40,990 nt of DNA. Source: an uncultured Clostridia bacterium (lineage in GTDB: Bacteria > Bacillota > Clostridia > Christensenellales > CAG-314). Location of the stretch: contig CANQJK010000009.1 of NCBI GenBank assembly GCA_947624235.1, forward strand, positions 1 to 40,990, in the 5' to 3' direction. A model generated the notes under the pieces. It saw nothing but the letters and a program-made list of their open reading frames with translations. It was not told where the DNA came from and did no database searches. The position numbers and the translations under genes were made by a program. This document shows positions 23,286 through 31,848 of the stretch, piece by piece (the first letter of the stretch is position 1; every line of letters starts with the position of its first letter).

Positions 23286-25151
23286 ATGGATATCAAACAA
23301 CTGGAACAAATCAAAGATACCACCTTCAAAAACGTGGGCAACCGCTTCACGCATGCTCAACTTGACGGAATGAATTTCGACCGTCAGGTGTTGGTGTGCT
23401 GTTCTACGGGGTGTTCGTCCGAGTCGTCGCAAAAGATACGCGAGCGTTTGGCAAAACTTGTGGAGGAAAAGGGACTGAAACGCGTTCATGTGGGAGGCAC
23501 GGGTTGCTTCGGACTGTGCGCGGCAGGTCCCGTTGTCGTGGTGTATCCCGACGGCACGTTTTACAGTCACGTCAAGCCCGAGGACGCCGACGAGATAGTG
23601 GAAAGTCACCTTGTCAACAACGTAGAGGTCCAGCGTTTGCTCTATGTGGACGCAGACGGCAAAACCAAACCTATCAACGAAATAGAAAGTTATTGCAAGC
23701 AAATGCGTCACGCGTTGCGCAACTGTGGCGTCATCGATCCCGAAAATATCGACGAATACATTGCGCGCGAAGGATATTTTGCGCTGTACAAGGCGCTTAC
23801 GCAAATGACGCGCGACGAAGTGGTGGACGTCGTTACCGAATCGGGTTTGCGCGGACGCGGAGGCGCAGGATTTCTTACGGGACGCAAATGGAAGTTTACC
23901 AAGGACGCAACGGGGGACAAAAAGTACGTTTGTTGCAATGCAGACGAGGGCGATCCGGGGGCGTTTATGGATCGTTCCGTTTTGGAAGGCGATCCGCACT
24001 GCGTAGTGGAGGCAATGGCAATCGCGGCCTATGCCGTCGGCGCAGATCAAGGTTATGTTTATGTTCGCGCGGAGTATCCCATTGCCGTGGAGCGGTTGCA
24101 AAAAGCTATCGATCAGGCGCGCGCTTACGGCTTGTTGGGCAACAACATCTTTGGGACGGACTTCTGTTTCGATTTGGAAATACGTCTCGGCGCAGGCGCA
24201 TTTGTGTGCGGAGAGGAAACGGCATTGATGACGAGTATCGAGGGACACCGCGGAGAACCCCGTCCTCGTCCGCCTTTCCCTGCGCAAAAGGGATTGTTCG
24301 GCAAACCGACATTGCTCAACAACGTGGAAACTTACGCCAACGTGGCGCAGATAGTGTTGCACGGAGCGGAGTCTTATAACACGATAGGCACCGAGCGTAG
24401 CAAGGGCACCAAAGTGTTTGCCCTCGGCGGAAAGATAAACAACACGGGGCTTGTGGAAATTCCCATGGGCACGTCGCTCAAAGAGATAATTTACGATATC
24501 GGCGGAGGTATCCCCAACGGCAAAGCCTTCAAGGCGGCGCAGACGGGCGGACCGAGCGGAGGATGTATCCCCGCAAGTTTGCAGGATATCCCCATCGACT
24601 ACGAAAGCCTTTCCGCTATCGGCTCTATGATGGGTAGTGGCGGACTTATCGTTTTGGACGAAGACAACTGCATGGTGGATATTGCCAAATTCTATTTGCA
24701 ATTTACGGTGGACGAATCCTGCGGAAAATGCACCCCCTGCCGTATAGGAACGCGCAGACTGTACGAAATGCTGTGCAAGGTGACGGAAGGCAAGGCGACG
24801 TTGGAAGATCTGGACAAAATGGAAGAGTTGTGCTACTACATCAAGGACAACTCTCTGTGCGGTTTGGGACAATCGGCGCCCAATCCCGTCCTGTCCACCC
24901 TCAAATACTTCCGCGAGGAGTACCTTGCGCACGTTGTGGAACATCGGTGTCCTGCGGGAGTGTGCAAATCTCTGCTCAAATACGTCATCGACGCCGAAAA
25001 GTGCAAGGGTTGCACGCTGTGCGCACGCAACTGTCCCGCAAATGCGATAAGCGGAACGGTGAAACAACCGCACCAAATCGACGCGGACAAGTGTTTGAAA
25101 TGCGGAATTTGCGCGTCCAAATGCCGTTTCGGCGCAATATCCAAGATGTAG
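23286..25151 (+). CDS. hydB: [FeFe] hydrogenase beta subunit, NuoF-like (NADH/FMN)
   Basis: 621 aa. Order of domains: N-terminal thioredoxin-like [2Fe-2S] module with Cys38, Cys43, Cys74 and Cys78; NuoF core with the FMN/NADH site 'GLRGRGGAGFLTG' and 'NADEGDPGAFMDRS'; SLBB segment; [4Fe-4S] binding 'ESCGKCTPCRIGTRRL'; and a C-terminal pair of ferredoxin-type clusters (CxxCxxC...CP, then CLKCGICASKC). This is the layout of the HydB subunit of electron-bifurcating hydrogenases. The start at 23286 has GAGG just upstream; HydA follows after 11 nt. Confidence 0.96.
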   Translation: MDIKQLEQIKDTTFKNVGNRFTHAQLDGMNFDRQVLVCCSTGCSSESSQKIRERLAKLVEEKGLKRVHVGGTGCFGLCAAGPVVVVYPDGTFYSHVKPEDADEIVESHLVNNVEVQRLLYVDADGKTKPINEIESYCKQMRHALRNCGVIDPENIDEYIAREGYFALYKALTQMTRDEVVDVVTESGLRGRGGAGFLTGRKWKFTKDATGDKKYVCCNADEGDPGAFMDRSVLEGDPHCVVEAMAIAAYAVGADQGYVYVRAEYPIAVERLQKAIDQARAYGLLGNNIFGTDFCFDLEIRLGAGAFVCGEETALMTSIEGHRGEPRPRPPFPAQKGLFGKPTLLNNVETYANVAQIVLHGAESYNTIGTERSKGTKVFALGGKINNTGLVEIPMGTSLKEIIYDIGGGIPNGKAFKAAQTGGPSGGCIPASLQDIPIDYESLSAIGSMMGSGGLIVLDEDNCMVDIAKFYLQFTVDESCGKCTPCRIGTRRLYEMLCKVTEGKATLEDLDKMEELCYYIKDNSLCGLGQSAPNPVLSTLKYFREEYLAHVVEHRCPAGVCKSLLKYVIDAEKCKGCTLCARNCPANAISGTVKQPHQIDADKCLKCGICASKCRFGAISKM

Positions 25152-25162
25152 AGGGAAAGATC

Positions 25163-26902
25163 ATGATAAGTCTCAAAATCAACAACATTCCGGTATATGT
25201 AAATGAGGGTAGCACCATTTTGGAAGCCGCCCGTAGCATAGGCATCAAAATTCCCACGCTTTGTCACATGAAGGAACTGAGCGAGTTGGGCGCTTGCCGT
25301 GTGTGCGTGGTAGAGGTCAAAGGCATGCGCAATCTCGTTGCGGCCTGCGAATATCCCGTAAGCGAGGGCATGGAAGTGTTTACCAACACGCCGAGGGTGC
25401 TCAATTCGCGCAAGACTACGATAGAATTGATCCTTTCCGACCACCGACAGGATTGCCTCAGTTGCGAACGCAACACCAACTGCGAGTTGCAACGTCTTTC
25501 GCACAAGTACGATTGCGACAGTCGCCGTTTCGAGGGACGCACGGCGGATTTTGTTTACGACGACACCACCGAATATCTTATCCGCGACAACAGCAAGTGC
25601 ATTTTGTGCCGTCGTTGCATTGCGGTGTGCAAGCGTCAACAGGGCGTGGGCGCAATAGGGGTAAACGAACGCGGTTTCAAAACGCACGTTGCCTGCCCCT
25701 TCGATATGGACCTTGTCAACACCAACTGCATAGGTTGCGGACAGTGCATAAACGTGTGCCCGACGGGAGCATTGCAGGAAAAGCCCGAGATACTTCGCGT
25801 GCAACAGGCGCTTGCCAATCCCGAAAAATATGTGGTGGTGGGCACGGCTCCCAGCGTGAGAGCGGCTCTTGCAGAGTTGTTCGATATGCCCATGGGCATC
25901 AATTGTCAGGGCAAGATAAACACCGCGCTTCGCTATCTCGGTTGCGACAAAGTGTTCGACATCAATTGCTCGGCAGACTTCACCATAATGGAAGAGGCAA
26001 ACGAACTGGTCGATCGCATCAAAAACGGCGGAAAACTCCCCATGTTTACCAGTTGTTGCCCAGGGTGGGTAAGCCATATCGAAAAAAATTATCCCGAACT
26101 TATCGGACATCTCTCTTCCTGCAAATCTCCTCAGGGAATGTTCGGCGCGTTGGTAAAGCATGTTTTTGTAAAACGCGAAAACATCAACCCCAAGGACATC
26201 TTTGTTGTGGCGGTCATGCCCTGCACAGCCAAAAAGGGAGAAAAGAACCGCACCTTTACCGACGGTTTGGCGGATATCGACGCGGTGATCACCACACGCG
26301 AACTATCAGGTCTGCTCAAAGAAAACGGAATATTGCTCAACGAACTGCCCGATAGCGAAACGGACAGCCCCTTCGGCGAGTACACGGGCGCAGGCATGAT
26401 TTTCGGCGCAACAGGCGGTGTAATGGAAGCGGCGCTTCGCACGGCTGTTAGCGTTTTGGATCCGAACGCCAAGTTATTGCCATTGGAATTTTCCGAAGTG
26501 AGAGGTTTGGACGGCGTCAAGGAAGCGACCTATATCGTTGGGGGAAAACCCGTCAAGGTCGCCGTGGTAAACGGGCTGAAAAACGTCAAGACCGTTTGCG
26601 ACAAGGTAAAGTCGGGCGAGTGCGATTACTCCTTTGTTGAGGTTATGACGTGCCCGGGCGGATGCGTCATGGGCGGAGGACAACCTATTCGCGCAACCAT
26701 TGTCAAGCACCGCGACGAAGTGGCAAAAGCGCGCGCAGGCGTGCTGTACAGTGCAGACAGATCCATGTTTGCGCGTCGCAGTCACAACAACGGCAGTTTG
26801 CTCAAAATTTACGACGAATTTCTCGACCGTCCCAACAGCGAACTTGCGCACAAACTTCTGCACACTCACTACACGCCCCGCCCCAAGTACATCAAGGAGT
26901 GA
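25163..26902 (+). CDS. hydA: [FeFe] hydrogenase catalytic subunit
   Basis: 579 aa. The N-terminal [2Fe-2S] domain (Cys34, 45, 48, 62), the His-Cys cluster (His94, Cys98, 101, 107) and two [4Fe-4S] clusters (Cys146/149/152/156 and 189/192/195/199) lead to the H-cluster: TSCCPGW (296-302), MPCTAKKGE (352-360) and EVMTCPGGCVMGGGQP (493-508). With HydB and HydC it forms a cytoplasmic trimer that can oxidise NADH and reduced ferredoxin together to make H2, or run in reverse, as known for M3-type enzymes. Maturases HydE/F/G are not in the window. GAGGGAAAG precedes the ATG. No TAT signal. Confidence 0.97.
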   Translation: MISLKINNIPVYVNEGSTILEAARSIGIKIPTLCHMKELSELGACRVCVVEVKGMRNLVAACEYPVSEGMEVFTNTPRVLNSRKTTIELILSDHRQDCLSCERNTNCELQRLSHKYDCDSRRFEGRTADFVYDDTTEYLIRDNSKCILCRRCIAVCKRQQGVGAIGVNERGFKTHVACPFDMDLVNTNCIGCGQCINVCPTGALQEKPEILRVQQALANPEKYVVVGTAPSVRAALAELFDMPMGINCQGKINTALRYLGCDKVFDINCSADFTIMEEANELVDRIKNGGKLPMFTSCCPGWVSHIEKNYPELIGHLSSCKSPQGMFGALVKHVFVKRENINPKDIFVVAVMPCTAKKGEKNRTFTDGLADIDAVITTRELSGLLKENGILLNELPDSETDSPFGEYTGAGMIFGATGGVMEAALRTAVSVLDPNAKLLPLEFSEVRGLDGVKEATYIVGGKPVKVAVVNGLKNVKTVCDKVKSGECDYSFVEVMTCPGGCVMGGGQPIRATIVKHRDEVAKARAGVLYSADRSMFARRSHNNGSLLKIYDEFLDRPNSELAHKLLHTHYTPRPKYIKE

Positions 26903-26977
26903 TCTCGTATCTTTATTCGGCGAAATGTGGCAGTGACGTCCATTTGCGGAAAAAGTATATTTATTTTTCAAAACTTA

Positions 26978-27006
26978 TTGAAATTTACGCGCAAATACGC
27001 TACAAT
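26978..27006 (+). promoter_or_regulatory. Promoter of the small P-loop gene
   Basis: TTGAAA (26978-26983), 17-bp spacer, TACAAT (27001-27006). Confidence 0.8.
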
Positions 27007-27058
27007 ATAAGTAGGTGAAATTTGACTTTTCGCCAAAAAATATCGGAGGAAAACTCAA

Positions 27059-27469
27059 TTGATACAAGTAATTTACGGCGCCAAGGGCACAGGCAAGACA
27101 AAACTGATAGTAGAACAAGCCAACGAATATGCCAAAACGGCAAAAGGCGTGGTGGTCTACATAGATCGTACCAATCACAGATTGCACGATCTGCACCGCA
27201 ACGTGCGTTTGGTGGACGCTTCCAGTTACGACCTTAAAAGTCAACACGACATACTTTCTTTCATAAAGGGAATGTTGGCGGCCAATTTCGACATCGAACA
27301 GATATATATGGACGGCATCACTCGTCTGTTGGATTGCAACATCAGCGAGCTTCGCGAACTCTACGAGGGAATGGAAATTATTTCCCGCGAGCACAATGTA
27401 AACTTCTGCATTACCGCAAGCGGTTCTCGCGAAGAATTGCCCGATTTCATTGCAAAGCACGTTCAGTAA
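27059..27469 (+). CDS. Small P-loop NTP-binding protein
   Basis: 136 aa, starting with TTG at 27059 behind CGGAGG (8 nt). A P-loop GAKGTGKT (residues 7-14) opens the protein, followed by 'GVVVYIDRT' and 'IEQIYMDGI' strands, the latter possibly a Walker B-type strand with a single Asp. This looks like a minimal RecA/PilT-like core without oligomerisation domains; homologues are often labelled 'twitching motility protein PilT', but no pilus genes are here and the role is unknown. It has its own promoter and a strong terminator, thus monocistronic. Confidence 0.8.
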   Translation: MIQVIYGAKGTGKTKLIVEQANEYAKTAKGVVVYIDRTNHRLHDLHRNVRLVDASSYDLKSQHDILSFIKGMLAANFDIEQIYMDGITRLLDCNISELRELYEGMEIISREHNVNFCITASGSREELPDFIAKHVQ

Positions 27470-27501
27470 CTTTGCCGAACTGCACAAATATCAAAAAAAT
27501 T

Positions 27502-27543
27502 CACCCCATATTCGCCTTTTTGGTGTATATGGGGTGTTTTTTT
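27502..27543 (+). terminator. Terminator after the P-loop gene
   Basis: CACCCCATA (27502-27510) pairs with TATGGGGTG (27528-27536), followed by seven T. Confidence 0.92.
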
Positions 27544-27796
27544 GTTCTATGTGATTGTTTTCGTTTACTGCAACATCCCGACATTTGTTGCAACACCTTT
27601 TTTACAAACGAACGCCGAACAATCGACAGGACAACCGACTCATTGCCTGGCGCGTGGCGCAGACTTTGCTCCAACAATTGCGAAAGGTACACGGGTTAAT
27701 TTATGTGCAAAGCGCGCTATGCGCGCAATTTTGCTTTGATAAAGCGTAAACTTTCCTGTTTTTTTGCGCTCCGACGCCGATCGTAGAGCGGAAAAA

Positions 27797-28849
27797 TCAA
27801 GGTAACGGGCGACCGCCACCCACAACGGAAACGGCTTGCCAAGTTATCGGTCCCACAATGCCGTCTGCGGAAAGTCCGTTTTCTTGTTGAAATTCCATCA
27901 CAGCCTGTTGCGTTGCATTGCCGAATATCCCGTCGATATTTCCCAAGGGATACAGTTTTGAAGTGAGCTTTTGTTGCAGATAACGCACATATGTACCGCG
28001 GTTGCCCTGTCGCAAAGTGGGGCGAGGCGCAAGCACAAGCAGTGTTCTCCAAGTGTTGTTGCCCGCAATGCCGTCCGCCGTCAGACCGTTTGCCGTTTGA
28101 AATTGCACAACTGCCTGTTGCGTGTTGGCTCCGAATTGCCCGTCTACTGCCAGAGCGTAGCCGTTTTGCGCCAGCAAATATTGAAGCAGGTACACAAAAT
28201 TTCCCGACGAACCGCTTCGCAAAACGGGATAGTTTGCAAGGTCGTTGCGCGATATGTATTTTTCTCCGAGATAAACGCACACGCCTTTGCAACACTCTTC
28301 GGCGACCTCTGTTTGATAGTCGGGATCCAACATAAGTTTGGCTTCGGCAAAGTTTGTCATGTATCCCGGTTCCACCAGAGCAGACGGGCAGTTTACGCTT
28401 TGCAACACGCCCACGTCCGCAATGTCGGATACGCCCCTTCCCGTTTGATTTGTGCCGTTTAGCAATTGCTCGTACAATTCTTCGGCAAGCGCTCTGCTTT
28501 CTTGTGCGCGCGGATTTTGCCGAGAATAAAACGACGATATCCCCCGTGCGGAGTTGAATGTGTTTCCGCTTCCGAACGCGTTGTAGCCGAAAGTGACCAA
28601 TAGCGTCAGCCCCTGCGCGTTTATTCGACGTACGCGTGCGGATATGGCTGTGTCCGTCAATTCGGGCTTGACGTCGTACACGGCAAAGTTGTTGCGCAGG
28701 CATGCTTCGAGAAAACGTATTTTGGCAGGTCTGTTAAATTGATTTTCGTAAAAGGGCACGTTAAGATAGGGCATCACGGGCGTGCGCTTGCCCGCAGTAA
28801 AGGGATCTTGCCCGTGTTCGTCATTTGCGCCGATGTAATATGTTGCCAA
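27797..28849 (-). CDS. N-acetylmuramoyl-L-alanine amidase-like protein with two PG-binding domains
   Basis: 350 aa. Residues 1-200 resemble Amidase_3, which cuts the MurNAc-L-Ala bond; the family pattern 'ALVEPGYMTNFAEAKLM' with the catalytic Glu160 is clear, and His12 and Glu35 could be zinc ligands. The third ligand, normally the His in I-H-A-N, is replaced: 'VTFGYNA' has Gly88 there. Residues about 206-345 are two PG_binding_1 repeats ('GNFVYLLQYLLAQNGY' and 'GTYVRYLQQKL', each ending in a DG-x-G-x-x-T-W turn). There is no signal peptide. The TTG start at 28849 is chosen for AAAGGAG 7 nt upstream. It may be a spore-related or phage-derived lysin, active or not. Confidence 0.8.
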   Translation of the reverse strand: MATYYIGANDEHGQDPFTAGKRTPVMPYLNVPFYENQFNRPAKIRFLEACLRNNFAVYDVKPELTDTAISARVRRINAQGLTLLVTFGYNAFGSGNTFNSARGISSFYSRQNPRAQESRALAEELYEQLLNGTNQTGRGVSDIADVGVLQSVNCPSALVEPGYMTNFAEAKLMLDPDYQTEVAEECCKGVCVYLGEKYISRNDLANYPVLRSGSSGNFVYLLQYLLAQNGYALAVDGQFGANTQQAVVQFQTANGLTADGIAGNNTWRTLLVLAPRPTLRQGNRGTYVRYLQQKLTSKLYPLGNIDGIFGNATQQAVMEFQQENGLSADGIVGPITWQAVSVVGGGRPLP

Positions 28850-29131
28850 TGTGCTTCTCCTTTCTGTTTTTCTCAACATTGTATGCGCCTGTGGCAAAAA
28901 ATGTTTGCACCTTGCGCAAAAAGACGCCCCGCGCCGATACGCTACAATGTCGCACTTGCAAGTCGACTGACGCCCTTACCTTCGACGCACGCCCCGCCCT
29001 CGCACAAAAAAAATAACGGTAAAAGTCGCTGTAACGCTTATGCAAATCACATTTTGCCAAGCAGAATGGGACGGGTGATGTGTGGCGGGCGGTTGCGGGG
29101 ATGTTTTTTACATCGCGAGGGAGCGTTTTGT
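28850..29131. other. Intergenic region between the amidase and kinase genes
   Basis: The divergent leader of the amidase gene is at the left (weak TACAAT-like element, no good -35). I see no gene, repeat or RNA fold that stands out in the rest. Confidence 0.5.
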
Positions 29132-29160
29132 TTGACATTCGTTGCGTTTTGTGCTATCGT
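29132..29160 (+). promoter_or_regulatory. Probable promoter of the pyridoxal-kinase-like gene
   Basis: TTGACA (29132-29137), 17-bp spacer, TATCGT (29155-29160). The leader is about 140 nt long. Confidence 0.6.
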
Positions 29161-29309
29161 TTCTTTTCGGTTTGTGCGTGTTTCGCATCTACAAAGCAAG
29201 TGGTGCGTCAAACGACGTCTTGCCCGACGCAATGTGCAGGCAAACTTTGCTTTGTCGCCGTGTTGCCCTTGGCTTTACGCACAAATTTTGCAGATAGGAG
29301 GAGCAAACA

Positions 29310-30122
29310 ATGAACGCAAAACGCATTTTGACCATGCAAGATCTGTCCTGTGTAGGACAATGTTCGCTTACGGTGGCATTGCCGATACTTTCTCACTACG
29401 GGATAGAAACGTGCGTACTGCCCACGGCGGTGCTGTCCAATCACACGCAATTCAGAAGTTGGAGCTATTTGGACCTGACAAATGAGATCCCCAATATTTT
29501 CAAGGAGTGGAGCAACAGTGGAATTGCGTTCGACGGTTTTTTGCTGGGCTATCTGGGCAAAAAGAGCCTTATCGCCCTTGCGGAAGAGTGTTTTGACAGA
29601 TTTTCCAAACCGCAAAGTCCCGTGATAATAGATCCCGTTTTTGCAGATGACGGCACGCTGTACAGCGGTTTCGATTTGGACTACGTCAAGGCAATGGGGC
29701 GGTTGTTGCGTCGCGCCGACGTGATAGATCCAAATGTTACGGAGGCTTGCTTTTTGACGGGGACGGAGTACCACGCCGAGTATGACAAGTCGTTTGCCGA
29801 GGCGCTTGCGCACAAGCTCGCAACGCTTACCGACGGCGCAGTAGTGATAACGGGCGTAGAGTTCGACGGAAAGATAGGCGAACTTATCCTGCAAAAAGGC
29901 GATATACGTTATGTGATGTTGCCCAAACTAAACGCCAAGTACCACGGCACGGGGGATATTTTTTCTTCGGTGATGACCGCTCGCTATTTGCAGGGCAAAA
30001 GCCTGGACGAAAGTTGCCTGCTTGCGGGACAGTTTGTCGCCGATTGCATGCGCGCCACCGACAAGGAACATTTTTACGGAGTGTGCTTCGAAAGTTTGCT
30101 TGCTCAAACCGATCGCCCGTAA
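29310..30122 (+). CDS. Pyridoxal/pyridoxamine kinase-like PfkB-family enzyme
   Basis: 270 aa. ATP-dependent kinase of the ribokinase superfamily, PdxK/PdxY branch, probably phosphorylating B6 vitamers in the cytoplasm. Visible: N-terminal 'ILTMQDLSCVGQCSL' (substrate loop typical of this branch), 'VIIDPVFADDGTLYSG', 'DVIDPNVTEACFLTG' and the anion-hole/catalytic 'YHGTGDIFSSV' with Asp in GTGD. AGGAGG lies 6 nt before the ATG. A hydroxymethylpyrimidine kinase role is a less likely alternative. Monocistronic, with a terminator at 30258. Confidence 0.88.
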   Translation: MNAKRILTMQDLSCVGQCSLTVALPILSHYGIETCVLPTAVLSNHTQFRSWSYLDLTNEIPNIFKEWSNSGIAFDGFLLGYLGKKSLIALAEECFDRFSKPQSPVIIDPVFADDGTLYSGFDLDYVKAMGRLLRRADVIDPNVTEACFLTGTEYHAEYDKSFAEALAHKLATLTDGAVVITGVEFDGKIGELILQKGDIRYVMLPKLNAKYHGTGDIFSSVMTARYLQGKSLDESCLLAGQFVADCMRATDKEHFYGVCFESLLAQTDRP

Positions 30123-30257
30123 CCGCGACGAATGTCGTTGCACGCAACCGAAACTTGCGCCATTGACTAAACGGCGCCACAACGCATGCTCAAAAGACGT
30201 AGGCGCTTTGCGGGACTGTCGCACCAAACATTTTTTTTACAAAACGACATCAAAAAC

Positions 30258-30290
30258 GGCTTGAAAACATTGGTTTCAAGTCGCTTTTTT
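30258..30290 (+). terminator. Terminator after the kinase gene
   Basis: CTTGAAA (30260-30266) pairs with TTTCAAG (30274-30280), then TCGC and six T. It lies 135 nt past the stop. Confidence 0.75.
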
Positions 30291-30722
30291 GTATAATTAT
30301 TCATTTTTCAATCGTTTGTGCGATCAATGCGACAGCCTCTTTTTTTGAAAAATTTACTACGCAATTGCGGTGTGTCGAACAAAACGCACGTCCTATGTCA
30401 GACATAGTTAAAAATTGAATTTTTTCGACCGATGACGCTTGCGAGAGTCGTGCAAAAGGGGACAGCAAGCCCCGCTCGTCACAATAGGCACCAATGCGGT
30501 AATTTAATATATTTTACATTATAGTTTTCCGATTTGCCTTTCCCCGTGGCACAACCGTTTTAGCGACGGCTACGCCAAAAATTCAAACGTTTTTCTTTCG
30601 GACGTCAACGGCGATATTCGATTGAAAAAGTGTGTTTTTTTGCGATAACACCCCGCGTCAGCGGTGACCGGCGGGGCGATAAATTTTTATTTGAGATGTG
30701 TCATAAGTGACGCAATTGAATA
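30291..30722. other. Intergenic region with palindromes
   Basis: No gene seen. It contains a 15-bp near-perfect palindrome CTATGTCAGACATAG (30393-30407), GGGG/CCCC around 30460, and CCCCGC (30651-30656) facing GCGGGG (30671-30676). An imperfect dyad GTGTCATAAGTGACGC lies at 30698-30713, just upstream of the WYL-gene promoter, where a regulator could bind. Confidence 0.55.
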
Positions 30723-30751
30723 TTGACAAGCAAATTCGGATGGGCTATAAT
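30723..30751 (+). promoter_or_regulatory. Perfect sigma-A promoter of the WYL regulator
   Basis: TTGACA (30723-30728), 17-bp spacer, TATAAT (30746-30751). The 5' UTR would be only about 18 nt, just enough for CGGAGG. Confidence 0.95.
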
Positions 30752-30775
30752 CAAACCATCGGAGGCTGTGAAACA

Positions 30776-31783
30776 ATGGCAAAAAAAGAATATCAAAAAA
30801 TCAAGTTACTCAAAATTTACGACATTTTGCGGACGGAAAGCGACGAAGAAAATCCGCTCAGCACAAACGACATCATCTCAAAGTTGGCAGAGGACAACAT
30901 CAGTTGCGGACGGAAAGCGTTAAAAAGGGATATGGACATGCTTGCAGAATTCGGATACGGCGTTCAAGTGAAGCGTAGCAGGCAAAACGAGTATTATTTG
31001 GAAAACAGAGATCTCGACATTCACACGATCCGTTTTTTGATGGACGCAACGCAGTCGGCGACATTCCTCTCAAAGGGGCAGACAAGAGATATTGTTTCGA
31101 GGTTGGAAATGCTTGCGGGAACAAACAGAGCGGAATTATTGAACGATCACGTCATATGTTTTGACAAACTGAAACACTCAAACAATGAAGTGTTGAGCAG
31201 TATCACGTTGCTCGATCGCGCCATAGAAAAGGAGCAGAAAGTTTCCTTTGAATACTACATGATAAATGTAAACGGCGAGCCCGAACTCAAAACGGCAAAC
31301 GGGCAAATAAGGCGGTATGTCGAATTGCCGATAGCATTGATATACAGCGGAAGTTGTTACTATTTGATAACGTATCAGGAAAAATATGACGACTTCGTAT
31401 CCTTCCGCGTAGACAGGATGAGATCCGTCAGGGTGGAAAAGGAAAAATTCGACTACGACAAATACAAACAAAGGCTCAAAAACAGCGACATAAAAGACAG
31501 CATGACCACCTTCGGCATGTGGACGGGCAAAACGGCAAGCGTCAAGCTGTGCCTTCCAAACCGACACGCAAGCGATGTCTTTGACAAATTCGGCAATCAG
31601 GCAAAACTACACACTCAAAAGGACGGACGTTTTACGGTAACGGTCAAGGTCAATCCCGACGATCCCGTGTTTCTCGGTTGGTGCATGAGTTACGGCGACG
31701 AGCTGGAAGTGATCTATCCCGAAGAGGTAAAAAAATCACTGCTCGACAAAGCCGAGGCGATTTGTGAAATGTACAAAAGGTAG
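30776..31783 (+). CDS. WYL-domain transcriptional regulator
   Basis: 335 aa. N-terminal winged HTH (residues about 8-70, with 'LSTNDIISKLAEDNISCGRK' as the helix-turn-helix), then a WYL domain from about 135, with 'VSFEYYMINV', 'YVELPIALIYSGSCYYLITY' and the 'FRVDRMRSVRV' strand typical of the family, and a C-terminal WCX-like extension ending in 'YPEEVKKSLLDKAEAI'. WYL regulators sense nucleic acids or nucleotides and often control defence loci. The start at 30776 is fixed by the promoter and ribosome site; upstream in-frame sequence overlaps the promoter. It heads the accessory region and may autoregulate through the dyad at 30698. Confidence 0.92.
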   Translation: MAKKEYQKIKLLKIYDILRTESDEENPLSTNDIISKLAEDNISCGRKALKRDMDMLAEFGYGVQVKRSRQNEYYLENRDLDIHTIRFLMDATQSATFLSKGQTRDIVSRLEMLAGTNRAELLNDHVICFDKLKHSNNEVLSSITLLDRAIEKEQKVSFEYYMINVNGEPELKTANGQIRRYVELPIALIYSGSCYYLITYQEKYDDFVSFRVDRMRSVRVEKEKFDYDKYKQRLKNSDIKDSMTTFGMWTGKTASVKLCLPNRHASDVFDKFGNQAKLHTQKDGRFTVTVKVNPDDPVFLGWCMSYGDELEVIYPEEVKKSLLDKAEAICEMYKR

Positions 31784-31817
31784 GCTCGCAGTCGCTGAAG
31801 CATAAAAAATAAACATG

Positions 31818-31826
31818 TGCTATAAT
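31818..31826 (+). promoter_or_regulatory. Extended -10 promoter of the DUF2779 gene
   Basis: TGC followed by TATAAT (31821-31826); the -35 region is poor, consistent with an extended -10 type. The ribosome site AAGGAG is about 11 nt downstream. Confidence 0.65.
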
Positions 31827-31848
31827 GGATAGCGTCAAGGAGAAACAC

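Noticed and set aside
23229..25076. 615-aa minus-strand frame opposite hydB
   Set aside because: Antisense shadow of a strongly conserved gene; His/Arg/Val-rich composition typical of such shadows.
28739..29485. 248-aa plus-strand frame between the amidase and kinase
   Set aside because: It overlaps both real genes in other frames, has no ribosome site and no family features.
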